Shown piece by piece: positions 38,941-50,653 of a DNA stretch of 64,000 bases. The notes beneath the pieces are model-generated. The model was given only the letters and a program-made list of their open reading frames with translations. It did not search any database and was not told where the DNA came from. Location of the stretch: contig NZ_QGTJ01000005.1 of NCBI RefSeq assembly GCF_003182095.1, forward strand, positions 252,897 to 316,896, read 5' to 3'. The translations under genes were made by a program, and so were the position numbers. The stretch is from Plasticicumulans acidivorans (GTDB taxonomy: Bacteria; Pseudomonadota; Gammaproteobacteria; Competibacterales; Competibacteraceae). The stretch's first letter is position 1. Each line of letters starts with the position of its first letter.

Positions 38941-40176
38941 ATGTCCAGGAAACACGACAAGAAAATGGTGGTCGGACTCGACATCGGTACGTCGAAGGTC
39001 GTCGCGCTGGTCGGCGAAGTCGGGGCCGATGGCGAGCTCGAAGTGATCGGCTGCGGTTCGCAGCCCTCGCGGGGTCTGAAGAAGGGCGTTGTCGTCAATA
39101 TTGAGTCGACGGTGCAGTCGATCCAGCGCGCGATCGAGGGCGCTGAGCAGACTGCAGGTTGCCAGATCCATTCGGTGTTCACCGGCATTGCCGGCAGTCA
39201 CATCCGCAGCCTGAATTCACACGGCATCGTGCCGATCCGCGACAAGGAAGTGACGCAGGCGGATGTCGATCGCGTCATCGAGGCGGCGGGTGCCGTGGCC
39301 ATCCCGACTGACCAGAAAGTGCTGCACATCCTGCCGCAGGAGTTCCTGATCGATCATCAGGAGGGCATCCGCGAGCCGATCGGCATGTCCGGCGTGCGCC
39401 TGGAGGCGCGCGTGCACATGGTGACCGGGGCGGTCAGTGCAGCGCAGAACATTGTCAAATGCGTCGAGCGCTGCAATCTTGAGGTTGACGACATCATCCT
39501 GCAGCCACTGGCTTCCGCGCGCGCCGTGCTGACTGACGATGAAAAAGAGCTTGGCGTGTGCCTGGTCGACATCGGCGGCGGCACGACCGATATTGCTGTG
39601 TTCGTCAACGGTGCGATCCAGCACACGGCGGTGATTCCGATCGCCGGTGATCAGGTCACCAATGACATCGCGGTGGCGTTTCGCACGCCTACGCAGTTTG
39701 CTGAGACGCTGAAGCTTGAGCATGGCTGCTGCCTCAACGCCTACGCCTCCAGTGAGCAGGAAATCGAGGTGCCGAGCGTCGGCGAGCGGGCGCCGCGACG
39801 CCTGTCGGCGCAGACCCTCGCCGAGGTGGTCGAGGCCCGCTACGAGGAGCTGTTCGGTCTGATTCAGGCCGAGCTGCGGCGCAGCGGTTTCGAGGATCTG
39901 ATCGCTGCCGGCATCGTGCTGACCGGCGGCAGTTCACGCATCCGCGGAGCGACCGAGCTCGCGGAAGAGATCTTCCATGTTCCGGTACGCCAGGGCATGC
40001 CCATGCATGTCATCGGCTTACCTGATGTCATCGGCAACCCGGTCTATTCGACGGCCGTTGGACTGTTGCTGGTGGGAAGTGAGAACCGTTCGGCTGGCAA
40101 ACCCGGCTCGGCGGCCAAGGATGGGCGACAGGGACTGTTCGCACGCATGAAAGCGTGGTTCCAGGGCAATTTCTAG
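38941..40176 (+). CDS. ftsA: cell division protein FtsA
   Basis: FtsA is the actin-like protein that tethers FtsZ to the membrane. The 411-residue product has phosphate-binding [17 protein letters not shown], the SHS2/1C subdomain, [15 protein letters not shown] (phosphate 2), [22 protein letters not shown] (adenosine motif), and a C-terminal amphipathic membrane-targeting helix ([13 protein letters not shown]). Confidence 0.97.
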   Translation: MSRKHDKKMVVGLDIGTSKVVALVGEVGADGELEVIGCGSQPSRGLKKGVVVNIESTVQSIQRAIEGAEQTAGCQIHSVFTGIAGSHIRSLNSHGIVPIRDKEVTQADVDRVIEAAGAVAIPTDQKVLHILPQEFLIDHQEGIREPIGMSGVRLEARVHMVTGAVSAAQNIVKCVERCNLEVDDIILQPLASARAVLTDDEKELGVCLVDIGGGTTDIAVFVNGAIQHTAVIPIAGDQVTNDIAVAFRTPTQFAETLKLEHGCCLNAYASSEQEIEVPSVGERAPRRLSAQTLAEVVEARYEELFGLIQAELRRSGFEDLIAAGIVLTGGSSRIRGATELAEEIFHVPVRQGMPMHVIGLPDVIGNPVYSTAVGLLLVGSENRSAGKPGSAAKDGRQGLFARMKAWFQGNF

Positions 40177-40255
40177 ATTTCATCACGCGGCAGTCGCGGC
40201 GTTCTGTCCGGCGGGCAGACGGCAGGACGCCAGGAACTCAGAGGAGACAAACACC

Positions 40256-41464
40256 ATGTTCGAGATCATGGAGCACAACCAGCAGAACGCGATCATCAAG
40301 GTCATAGGCATCGGCGGCGGCGGCGGTAACGCCGTGCAGCACATGGTGTCGAGCCATCACATCGAGGGCGTGGATTTCTACTGCGCCAATACCGATGCGC
40401 AGGCCCTGCGTTCCTATACCGTGCAGCATGCCCTGCAGCTAGGCTCCGGCGTCACCAAGGGTCTTGGTGCGGGTGCGAACCCCGAAATCGGCAAGAAGGC
40501 GGCCATGGAAGACCGCGAGCGCATCCGCGAGGCGCTCGACGGTGCCGACATGGTGTTCATCACCGCGGGCATGGGCGGCGGCACCGGCACCGGTGGAGCT
40601 CCGGTGGTGGCCCAGGTCGCGCGTGAAATGGGCATCCTCGCCGTGGCCGTGGTCACCAAGCCGTTCGGTTTCGAAGGCCGCAAGCGCATGGACGTCGCCG
40701 TGCAGGGCATCAAGGAGCTGGCTCAGGAAGTCGATTCGCTGATCACCATTCCCAACGACAAGCTGCTGCCGGTGCTCGGCAAGGGGGCGACCCTGCTCGA
40801 TGCCTTCAAGGCGGCGAATGATGTGCTCGCCGGGGCCGTGCAGGGCATCGCCGAACTGATCACCCGTCCGGGCCTGATCAACGTCGACTTCGCCGACGTG
40901 CGCACGGTGATGGAGGAAATGGGCGTGGCGATGATGGGTACCGGCCGGGCGAGTGGCAACGGTCGTGCGCGTGAAGCCGCTGAAGCCGCCATCGCCAGCC
41001 CGCTGCTGGAGAATATCGACCTTGCTGGTGCGCGCGGCCTGCTGGTCAACGTCACTGCCGGTATGGACCTGACGATTGGCGAGTTCCATGAAGTCGGTGA
41101 AATCGTGCGTGATCTGGCGGCCGATGATGCCACCGTGGTGGTTGGTACCGTCATCGATCCGGAGATGAGCAGCGAGCTGCGCGTGACCATCGTCGCTACC
41201 GGCATCGGCAGCCGTACAGCCGGCGAACTGCCGGCGACGACACCGCAGGCCGTCGCACCGGCGATGGGCAGCGTCGGTGCCGTGCGCCCGTTCCCGGGGC
41301 GTGCCGGTGGTGAGCGTGCGGAGCCGCGTAACGAGCCGCGTCCTGCGGTCTCGCCGGCAGCGAAGAGCAAGCCGCAGACGCCGACCGATGTGTTTGCGGA
41401 TCGCAACGAGTCCGAACTGGAGTATCTCGATATTCCGGCGTTCCTGCGCCGTCAGGCCGACTGA
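40256..41464 (+). CDS. ftsZ: cell division GTPase FtsZ
   Basis: FtsZ polymerises into the cytokinetic ring. The 402-residue product has [22 protein letters not shown], the tubulin signature GGGTGTG (107-113), the T7 loop [11 protein letters not shown], a variable linker rich in Pro, Ala and Arg (about residues 320-385), and the conserved C-terminal peptide [13 protein letters not shown] for FtsA and ZipA-type partners. A 79-bp gap separates it from ftsA. Confidence 0.98.
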   Translation: MFEIMEHNQQNAIIKVIGIGGGGGNAVQHMVSSHHIEGVDFYCANTDAQALRSYTVQHALQLGSGVTKGLGAGANPEIGKKAAMEDRERIREALDGADMVFITAGMGGGTGTGGAPVVAQVAREMGILAVAVVTKPFGFEGRKRMDVAVQGIKELAQEVDSLITIPNDKLLPVLGKGATLLDAFKAANDVLAGAVQGIAELITRPGLINVDFADVRTVMEEMGVAMMGTGRASGNGRAREAAEAAIASPLLENIDLAGARGLLVNVTAGMDLTIGEFHEVGEIVRDLAADDATVVVGTVIDPEMSSELRVTIVATGIGSRTAGELPATTPQAVAPAMGSVGAVRPFPGRAGGERAEPRNEPRPAVSPAAKSKPQTPTDVFADRNESELEYLDIPAFLRRQAD

Positions 41465-41564
41465 CCGGTTTGCCCCTGCCCGGGGTCGGGCGGGGGCCGC
41501 ACAGGATCTTCTGCCTCGTCGGATGTCTCCCCGGCGAGGAGGGCTTGTGCGGGCGTCGCCCAAG

Positions 41565-41595
41565 GGGGCACGGCGGGATGCCGTGCCCCTTTTTC
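41565..41595 (+). terminator. rho-independent terminator closing the dcw cluster
   Basis: A perfect 10-bp stem, GGGGCACGGC with GCCGTGCCCC, has a 5-nt loop (GGGAT) and is followed by TTTTT at 41590-41594 and a further T-run at about 41601-41606. It lies 100 bp behind ftsZ, so lpxC is expected to have its own promoter. Confidence 0.93.
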
Positions 41596-41807
41596 GTGCT
41601 TTTTTATTGTTCCGATGCTTGGCGGACGAAACTTTTGTGACGAGTTGGTGACTCATCGCTTGTTTGTTGTATTGTTGCCTTGCACAATGACACAGCCTGT
41701 TGCGTGCGTCATACTTCGCCGCAACTTTCCTGTCACACCGCGCGTCGCCTCGGTCGTAAGCCGCTGCCGAACGGACGTCGCCGGAACCGAGCGTTGGGGG
41801 TACCGCC
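41596..41807 (+). promoter_or_regulatory. lpxC upstream region with candidate promoter
   Basis: This AT-richer gap must drive lpxC. The best sigma-70 candidate is TTGTTT (41660-41665), a 17-bp spacer and CACAAT (41683-41688), which is a moderate match. I see no other gene here. The long 5' leader (about 110 nt) could be a site of post-transcriptional control. Confidence 0.4.
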
Positions 41808-42728
41808 ATGATCAGGCAGTGCACGTTAAAGAATGTCATCCGCGCCACAGGCGTCGGCCTGCACACGGGCGAAAAGGTCTATCTGACGCTGCGCCCGGCG
41901 CCGCCGGATGCCGGCATCGTCTTTCGGCGTATCGATCTGCCGACACCCGTCGAGATTTACGCCACGCCGCTGAATGTCGGTGACACCCAGCTGTCGACCA
42001 CGCTGCACGCCGGTGATGTGCGCGTCTCGACCGTCGAGCACCTGCTGGCGGCTTTCGCCGGGCTGGGCATCGACAATGCGATCGTCGATGTCAGTGCGCC
42101 GGAAGTGCCGATCATGGACGGCAGCGCGAGCCCGTTCGTGTTCCTGATCCAGTCCGCCGGTATCGAGGAGCAGGCCGCACCCAAGCGCTTCATCCGCATC
42201 AAGCGTGCGATCGAGGTTCGTGATGGCGACAAGGTGGCGCGCTTTGAGCCGTTCAACGGCTTCAAGGTGGCGTTTACCATCGACTTCGACCATCCGGTGT
42301 TCCGCAACCGGCCGCAGACCGCCAAGATCGATTTTTCCGCGACTTCGTTCGTCAAGGAAGTCAGCCGGGCGCGCACCTTCGGTTTCATGCATGAAATCGA
42401 ATACCTGCGTGAGCACAATCTGGCGCTGGGCGGCAGCCTCGACAATGCGCTGGTCGTGGACGAATACCGCATCCTCAACGAGGACGGGCTGCGCTACGAG
42501 GATGAGTTCGTCAAGCACAAGATTCTTGATGCGATTGGCGATCTCTACCTGCTTGGCCACAGCCTGATCGGCTCGTTCATCGGCTACAAGTCCGGGCACG
42601 GCCTGAACAATGCGCTGCTGCGCGCCTTGCTGGCCGAGCGCGAAGCCTGGGAGGAAGTGACGTTCACCGGCAATCAGCCGGCGCCGATTTCCTTCCTGCA
42701 GCCGGCGCAGGTTGCAACTGTCCGCTGA
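41808..42728 (+). CDS. lpxC: UDP-3-O-acyl-N-acetylglucosamine deacetylase LpxC
   Basis: LpxC performs the committed step of lipid A synthesis. The 306-residue zinc enzyme has [19 protein letters not shown], the zinc ligand His78 in [48 protein letters not shown], and the second and third ligands and catalytic His in [14 protein letters not shown] and [10 protein letters not shown]. It lies behind the dcw terminator as in most gammaproteobacteria. Confidence 0.97.
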   Translation: MIRQCTLKNVIRATGVGLHTGEKVYLTLRPAPPDAGIVFRRIDLPTPVEIYATPLNVGDTQLSTTLHAGDVRVSTVEHLLAAFAGLGIDNAIVDVSAPEVPIMDGSASPFVFLIQSAGIEEQAAPKRFIRIKRAIEVRDGDKVARFEPFNGFKVAFTIDFDHPVFRNRPQTAKIDFSATSFVKEVSRARTFGFMHEIEYLREHNLALGGSLDNALVVDEYRILNEDGLRYEDEFVKHKILDAIGDLYLLGHSLIGSFIGYKSGHGLNNALLRALLAEREAWEEVTFTGNQPAPISFLQPAQVATVR

Positions 42729-42757
42729 GATTCGTTGTCTGCAGAACGCAACCCGGA

Positions 42758-42804
42758 TGAACGCACAAGGCGCGACGAAATCCTCGTCGCGCCTTGTGCG
42801 TTCA
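42758..42804. repeat. 21-bp perfect inverted repeat between lpxC and secA
   Basis: Arms at 42758-42778 and 42784-42804 pair perfectly over 21 bp with a 5-nt loop (AATCC). The stem is GC-rich near the loop. No T-run follows on either side, so it is not a standard intrinsic terminator. It begins 30 bp behind lpxC and ends 107 bp before secA. Confidence 0.9.
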
Positions 42805-42911
42805 GCGGCAAGGTGTTTGCTCTCCCCGGGGACGAACTCCGAAACGCCGCCTGCATCGGGTATCATCCGCCGCCTTATCGCGTTCGGGCCATGTAAGTCA
42901 AAGGCGATCTC

Positions 42912-45620
<2,709 letters not shown>

Positions 45621-45627
45621 GGACACG

Positions 45628-46860
45628 ATGATGGCTGTCAATCTGATCGCTCCCGCTCCGGGCAGTTTGCTGCCGATCACCGGGCTGCGTTTAGGCGTCG
45701 CCGAAGCGCACGTACGTAAGCCCAACCGCAAGGATGTGCTGGTGATGGTGCTGCCGGAAGGTGCTCGCGTGGCTGGCGTGTTCACTCAGAACCGCTTCTG
45801 TGCCGCTCCGGTGCAGCTGTGCCGCGCTCACCTGCAGCACGGCGAGCCGATCCGTGCGCTGGTGGTCAACACCGGCAATGCCAATGCTGGCACTGGCGAC
45901 GATGGTGTCGCCCGGGCCAGGGCGGTGTGTACTGAGCTGGCGGCTGCACTCGGCTGTGCAGCGGAACAAGTGCTGCCGTTCTCCACGGGCGTCATCATGG
46001 AGCCGCTGCCGGTCGAGCGCATCGTTGCCGGCCTGCCGAGCTGCCTCGCTGGTTTAAGCGAAACCGGCTGGGAGACCGCAGCTGAAGCGATCATGACCAC
46101 CGATACCGTCGCCAAGGGAATTTCGAAGCACATCGAAATCGACGGCCAGCAGGTGACGGTGACCGGGATCGCCAAGGGCTCGGGGATGATTCATCCGAAT
46201 ATGGCGACGATGCTGGGTTATATCGCCACCGATGCCGCGGTGGCGCCGGGATTGCTGCAGGCCATGCTCAAACGCATTGCCGATGAGTCCTTCAATCGCG
46301 TCACCGTTGACGGTGATACCTCGACCAACGACTCCTTCGTGCTGATCGCGGCAGGAACGGCAACGCTACCGGAAATCACGGACGCTTCCAGTCCGGCCTG
46401 TCAGGCGCTCGAAAATGCGATGCGTGAAGTCGCCATCTGGCTGGCTCAGGCGCTTGCCCGTGACGGTGAAGGCGCAACGAAATTCGTGACCATTGCGGTC
46501 GATGGCGGGCGGGATCGTGCAGAGTGCCTGCGCGTCGGTAAAGCGATCGCCCACTCGCCGTTGGTCAAGACGGCCCTGTTCGCATCTGATCCGAACCTCG
46601 GACGTATCCTGGCGGCCATTGGCTACGCGGGTGTTGATGATCTTGACGTCTCCTGCCTGCGTCTGTGGCTCGGTAACGTGCTGGTGGCGGAGCAGGGCGG
46701 TCGTGCGGCTGGATATGTCGAGGCGGATGCGGCCGCGGCGATGGCCGAACCGGAAATCATGATCCGCGTGGATCTTGGCCGCGGTCCGGTCTGTGATCGG
46801 GTCTGGACCTGCGATTTTTCTTACGATTATGTAAAGATCAACGCCGAATACCGCTCCTGA
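45628..46860 (+). CDS. argJ: bifunctional ornithine acetyltransferase / N-acetylglutamate synthase
   Basis: ArgJ recycles the acetyl group in arginine synthesis. The 410-residue precursor is expected to cleave itself before the threonine in [16 protein letters not shown] (near residue 195) into alpha and beta chains. Other motifs are [37 protein letters not shown] and [14 protein letters not shown]. It follows secA by 7 bp and precedes the Nudix gene by 3 bp. Confidence 0.97.
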   Translation: MMAVNLIAPAPGSLLPITGLRLGVAEAHVRKPNRKDVLVMVLPEGARVAGVFTQNRFCAAPVQLCRAHLQHGEPIRALVVNTGNANAGTGDDGVARARAVCTELAAALGCAAEQVLPFSTGVIMEPLPVERIVAGLPSCLAGLSETGWETAAEAIMTTDTVAKGISKHIEIDGQQVTVTGIAKGSGMIHPNMATMLGYIATDAAVAPGLLQAMLKRIADESFNRVTVDGDTSTNDSFVLIAAGTATLPEITDASSPACQALENAMREVAIWLAQALARDGEGATKFVTIAVDGGRDRAECLRVGKAIAHSPLVKTALFASDPNLGRILAAIGYAGVDDLDVSCLRLWLGNVLVAEQGGRAAGYVEADAAAAMAEPEIMIRVDLGRGPVCDRVWTCDFSYDYVKINAEYRS

Positions 46861-46863
46861 GCC

Positions 46864-47823
46864 ATGTCGATGCCTGCTGCTGCCGTTCGTCCGCTGGTCC
46901 ACGTTGCTGCCGGAGCCTTGGTCGCGGACGATGGGCGAGTCCTCGTGGCCCGGCGTGCAGCAAAAGCCCATCAGGGCGGCCTGTGGGAGTTTCCCGGCGG
47001 GAAGCTAGAAGCGGGGGAAGCGGTGATTGATGCGCTTGCCCGCGAGCTGAATGAAGAACTTGGCGTCGATCTGGAGCGGGCACGGCCTCTACTCAAGGTT
47101 CGTCACGATTATGCCGACAAGAGCGTGCTGCTCGACGTATGGCGAGTCGATCGCTGGCGCGGTGAGCCCCATGGGCGGGAAGGCCAGCCCGTGGCATGGC
47201 GTTTTCCGGATCAACTGAATCAGGCCGACTTCCCGGCAGCCGATGTGCCGATCCTTACTGCACTGCGCTTGCCTGAATGTTATCTGGTCACGGATGAACC
47301 GAGCGATGGTTTCACTGCGTTCCTCGATCGCCTGCAAGCCGCGCTGGCGCGTGGGGTGCGGCTGGTGCAGCTGCGTGCTCATTCACTCGATGAGACAGCG
47401 CTCGCTGCCCTGTATCGGCAGGCCCACACGCTGACGGCTGCCGCTGGGGTGCCTCTCCTCCTCAATTCAAGCCCCGAACTGGCACAGAAGCTTGGGGCTG
47501 ATGGCGTGCATTTGAGCGGAGCACAGCTGCGCCGCTGCCAGCAGCGACCGTTGCCCGGCGGATGTTGGGTGGCGGCCTCCTGCCATGATGCTGATGAACT
47601 CGCGCTGGCTCGGCGCCTCGGCGTCGATTTCGCCGTGCTTGGGCCAGTCGCTGCGACCATGAGTCATCCGGGGCAGGCGGGCATCGGCTGGAGCGAATTC
47701 GCCAGCCGTTGCGCCGCGACGTCGCTGCCGATTTATGCACTCGGAGGTGTCGGGCCGGGCGATCTTGAGACGGCCTGGGCGCACGGGGCGATCGGTATCG
47801 CTGCGATTCGAGCTCTGTGGTGA
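46864..47823 (+). CDS. Nudix (MutT-like) hydrolase fused to ThiE-like domain
   Basis: The 319-residue protein joins two domains. Residues 1-135 are a MutT-type Nudix hydrolase with the Nudix box GGKLEAGEAVIDALARELNEELG, which in MutT removes 8-oxo-dGTP. Residues about 140-319 are a thiamin-phosphate-synthase-like TIM barrel (YLVTDEP, ARGVRLVQLRAH, GADGVHLSG, FAVLGPVAATMSHPG, YALGGVGPGD, IAAIRALW). The ThiE half lacks the usual ND motif after the second strand (LLLNSS here) and the usual lysine-bearing motif reads TMSHPG, so thiamin phosphate synthase activity is doubtful. The fusion is known in gammaproteobacteria. Confidence 0.9.
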   Translation: MSMPAAAVRPLVHVAAGALVADDGRVLVARRAAKAHQGGLWEFPGGKLEAGEAVIDALARELNEELGVDLERARPLLKVRHDYADKSVLLDVWRVDRWRGEPHGREGQPVAWRFPDQLNQADFPAADVPILTALRLPECYLVTDEPSDGFTAFLDRLQAALARGVRLVQLRAHSLDETALAALYRQAHTLTAAAGVPLLLNSSPELAQKLGADGVHLSGAQLRRCQQRPLPGGCWVAASCHDADELALARRLGVDFAVLGPVAATMSHPGQAGIGWSEFASRCAATSLPIYALGGVGPGDLETAWAHGAIGIAAIRALW

Positions 47824-48311
47824 ACACAATAGGGGCAGCAGCGCGGCGGCAGATTGCCTTGCTGATCATCTCGCTGCTTGTGCTGGGAACGCTGGCTGGT
47901 GTGCTATCACCGCGTCTGACGCGTTGGCTTCACGGCCCGATGGCAGAGGGCATTCCTATGTCGCTTGATGATCCGGCCTGCCAACCGGTTGGAATTCCGT
48001 GCTCAGCGAGTGTGCCGGGTCTTGCGATCGCCTTATACCTCGGTCAGGAAGTGCAGCCGCTGAAGACCTTTCCTGTCGAGGTCATTACTCAGGGCCCAGT
48101 TGTGGATGCGGTCGAGATCGAGTTTACGATGGACGGCATGGACATGGGCTTGGCGCGCTTTCGCTTGCGTCTGCAGCCGAACGGAACCTGGCGTGGACAG
48201 GCTTTGCTGCCTGTGTGTACGACGGGGAGTCGTGAGTGGCGGGCTGAAGTGAGCACACACCGCAGCAGTCAGATTTTTCAGGCGTCTTTTCACTTCAGCG
48301 CCAGTCACTAA
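47820..48311 (+). CDS. small membrane-anchored protein of unknown function
   Basis: The 163-residue product begins at a GTG overlapping the stop of the Nudix-ThiE gene. It has one N-terminal hydrophobic helix (IALLIISLLVLGTLAGVLS) and a periplasmic domain of about 120 residues. The domain has cysteines in DPACQPVGIPCSA and a single later one in LLPVCTTG, and the pattern VEIEFTMDGMDMGLARFRL, which recalls FixH/YtkA-like immunoglobulin-fold domains. The methionine and aspartate cluster could bind a metal. I cannot name a function. Confidence 0.75.
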   Translation: MNTIGAAARRQIALLIISLLVLGTLAGVLSPRLTRWLHGPMAEGIPMSLDDPACQPVGIPCSASVPGLAIALYLGQEVQPLKTFPVEVITQGPVVDAVEIEFTMDGMDMGLARFRLRLQPNGTWRGQALLPVCTTGSREWRAEVSTHRSSQIFQASFHFSASH

Positions 48312-48329
48312 GCGACGTATTCACGGCGC

Positions 48330-49100
48330 TCACAGTGCGCAGCATGCCAGTAGGAAGCCAATGTCCTCCTCTGTCTGAAAGGGGCGTTTGACGGGGCTTG
48401 GCTGTCGTAGAAAGCGCACGGAGTAGCGATGGCGTCCGCCGCTGATTTCAGCAAATGCATCGGCTTCGGCGTGCAGCCCGATGCGTACCAGCTGTACCAG
48501 CGGTCCAGAGGTGTCCAGTGTCTGCTGATAAAAGCCGCTTTGAGCAATCTCATGTACGGCTGGGGTACTGCCGCGCATGACTTCCAGGATCATGCGAGTG
48601 GCGGTGGCGATCGGTTCGAGTACATGCAGCCAGGCATCGAGCTGTTCGTGGCGGATTTCGGCATCACGATTGAGCCAGTAGTGTAAAGCCGGTAGATCGA
48701 ACGAGCAGCTGCCTCCTGGAATGCTGGTCCTCTGCCTCAGATTGCTGAGAAAGCCATTACGACGAATATCTTCGATTTGACGTGAATCAATATCGAACAG
48801 AGCCGATCCAGCATGAACCAAGTCGGGCAGCCGGGACATGATCTCTTCGTTGTCCTCATGTCCGCTGGATGTGCGCGCTACCAGAGAAGTGAGCCGTTCA
48901 AGCTCTTTGGATATCTCCGTTCTAACTTCGGCTCGACCGACTTGACTCAACAGCTCGATGAGAATCTCCAGTGCCGATCGGCTGTCCCAGATCGCCCAGC
49001 CGGCAGCAGCGTGGTGCACGCGAGCAAATAGGAACTCGAGTCGCAGCAACATGCGATAGCGTTCATTGAGAGGCTGTTCGTACCAGACAACGCGATCCAC
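48330..49100 (-). CDS. zapD: cell division protein ZapD
   Basis: ZapD binds the FtsZ C-terminal peptide and bundles FtsZ filaments. The product is 256 residues from the GTG at 49100, which has AGGA 7 bp upstream and gives MDRVVWYEQPLNERYRMLLRLEF, the family start. Other motifs are PGGSCSFDLPALHYWL and RFLRQ. An in-frame ATG at 49133 would add an unrelated N-terminus. It is the last gene of the pil-coaE block; yacG, often found beside it, is absent. Confidence 0.92.
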   Translation of the reverse strand: MDRVVWYEQPLNERYRMLLRLEFLFARVHHAAAGWAIWDSRSALEILIELLSQVGRAEVRTEISKELERLTSLVARTSSGHEDNEEIMSRLPDLVHAGSALFDIDSRQIEDIRRNGFLSNLRQRTSIPGGSCSFDLPALHYWLNRDAEIRHEQLDAWLHVLEPIATATRMILEVMRGSTPAVHEIAQSGFYQQTLDTSGPLVQLVRIGLHAEADAFAEISGGRHRYSVRFLRQPSPVKRPFQTEEDIGFLLACCAL

Positions 49101-49163
49101 GGCGGATCCTGTGCAGCAGAAAGGAGCGAGCATTGTCGGGGAAGGGCGTGTCACCGGCAAACG

Positions 49164-49778
49164 CTACAAACCGCACTCACGCGTTTGCGCAATTGAGAGG
49201 TAGTGCTTGTGCAGCTCTGCTACGGCTGCTTCGAGTTGCAGCAAGGTTCCATCATTTGCCAGAACGTCATCTGCGACAGCCAGTCGGTGCCCTCGCTCTG
49301 CTTGTGCAGCAACAATGGCGCGAGCCAAGGCTTCATCGTTACCATCTCGATCCATGACACGCGCCACTTGCTGGTCGGGGGGGGCGTCAATGACCAGCAC
49401 GCGGTCCACCATCGCACGCATGTCGCCTTCGACCAGCAAGGGTACGACGAGAAGACAGTACGGTGCGTTCAGTGCAGCGATGCGTTCAGTTGCAAGCGCT
49501 CTGATGCGCGGATGGACGATTGCCTCTAGGCGGGATCGCACTTGTGGGTCGGCGAAAATACGCCGACGCATCTCGCCCCGGTCAAGTTTCCCTGAAGGCT
49601 CGATGACCTCTGGTCCGAAAGTTCGTTCAATTTCAGTGAGCGCAGGTGTACCGGGTTCGACGACTTCACGAGCCAGCAGGTCCGTGTCAATCACCGGAAC
49701 ACCATATCGCTGAGCGAATAAAGCTGCAGCAGCGGACTTGCCGCTGCCAATTCCGCCAGTCAATCCAACGATGAGCAT
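49164..49778 (-). CDS. coaE: dephospho-CoA kinase
   Basis: CoaE phosphorylates dephospho-CoA, the last step of coenzyme A synthesis. From the ATG at 49778 the product is 204 residues: MLIVGLTGGIGSGKSAAAALF (P-loop 8-15), PVIDTDLLAREVV, LEAIVHPRI and VVPLLVEG. It begins 1 bp after the pilD stop. The pilD-coaE linkage is typical of gammaproteobacteria with type IV pili. Confidence 0.95.
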   Translation of the reverse strand: MLIVGLTGGIGSGKSAAAALFAQRYGVPVIDTDLLAREVVEPGTPALTEIERTFGPEVIEPSGKLDRGEMRRRIFADPQVRSRLEAIVHPRIRALATERIAALNAPYCLLVVPLLVEGDMRAMVDRVLVIDAPPDQQVARVMDRDGNDEALARAIVAAQAERGHRLAVADDVLANDGTLLQLEAAVAELHKHYLSIAQTRECGL

Positions 49779-49779
49779 T

Positions 49780-50652
49780 TCAGAAACCGGCGAATTGTTG
49801 GTACGCGGTGACGATTTCAGCACCCCAGAGCATGCTGATCCATCCAGCTATAGCCAGAAATGGTCCATATGGAAGTGGATGCCCGCGTTCCAGTCGACCA
49901 CTCAACTGCAGCGCAATACCGATTACCGCGCCAACGGCTGCCGAACCAAAAATAATGACGGGCAGCATTTGCCAGCCCAGCCAAGCCCCGAGCATGGCCA
50001 GCAGCTTAAAATCTCCATATCCCATTCCCTCCTTGCCTGTGGTAAGTCGAAACAGCCAGTAGACGCTCCATAAAGATAAATATCCGGCTGCCGCGCCGAT
50101 GACTGCATCAGGTAATGGAGTAAATATCGGGAGTAGAGCGGCCAGCAAGCCCGCCCATAATCCGGGAAGAGTAATGGAATCAGGTAGTAGATAGGTTTGT
50201 AAATCGATAATAGCTAAAACCAGCAAAGCCCAGCTCAAACCGAGAGCTGCGATGCTCTGGGTTGTCCAGCCGAAATGCGCAACGACAGCTATAGATATTA
50301 GGCACGAAGCGAGTTCGGTGAATGGATAGATCCATGGAATGTTCGTACCACAACCACGGCAGCGACCACGCAGCATGATCCAGCTGAGCAGGGGGATATT
50401 TTCAAGCGGTCGAATTGGTCGTTTGCATTTCGGACAATGGGAGGGAGGTGTGAGCAGGTTAAAAGGCTGTTTTTGTGGTGGTGGGGCTCCATGAAGCTCG
50501 GCGCATTCGGCGGCCCAGCGCTGTTCCAGCATAAGTGGTAAGCGGTGGATAACCACGTTCAGAAAACTACCGACCAGCAATCCGAGTAGACCCGCACATG
50601 CAGTGTACAGAGCGGGTGAATTCGCCAGCAGTTGCCAAAAATCCATGTCCAT
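49780..50652 (-). CDS. pilD: prepilin peptidase / N-methyltransferase PilD
   Basis: PilD cleaves the leader of type IV prepilins and methylates the new N-terminus. The 290-residue polytopic protein has GLLVGSFLNVVIHRLP, a four-cysteine zinc motif (CPKC and CRGC about residues 76-107), and the two catalytic aspartates in IDLQTYLLPD and GMGYGDFKLLAMLGAW. The pilA leader in this window is its predicted substrate. Confidence 0.96.
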   Translation of the reverse strand: MDMDFWQLLANSPALYTACAGLLGLLVGSFLNVVIHRLPLMLEQRWAAECAELHGAPPPQKQPFNLLTPPSHCPKCKRPIRPLENIPLLSWIMLRGRCRGCGTNIPWIYPFTELASCLISIAVVAHFGWTTQSIAALGLSWALLVLAIIDLQTYLLPDSITLPGLWAGLLAALLPIFTPLPDAVIGAAAGYLSLWSVYWLFRLTTGKEGMGYGDFKLLAMLGAWLGWQMLPVIIFGSAAVGAVIGIALQLSGRLERGHPLPYGPFLAIAGWISMLWGAEIVTAYQQFAGF

Positions 50653-50653
50653 C

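Noticed and set aside
42759..42804. The lpxC-secA hairpin as a CRISPR or transposon end.
   Set aside because: There is a single copy in the window, no direct repeats flank it, and no transposase is near.
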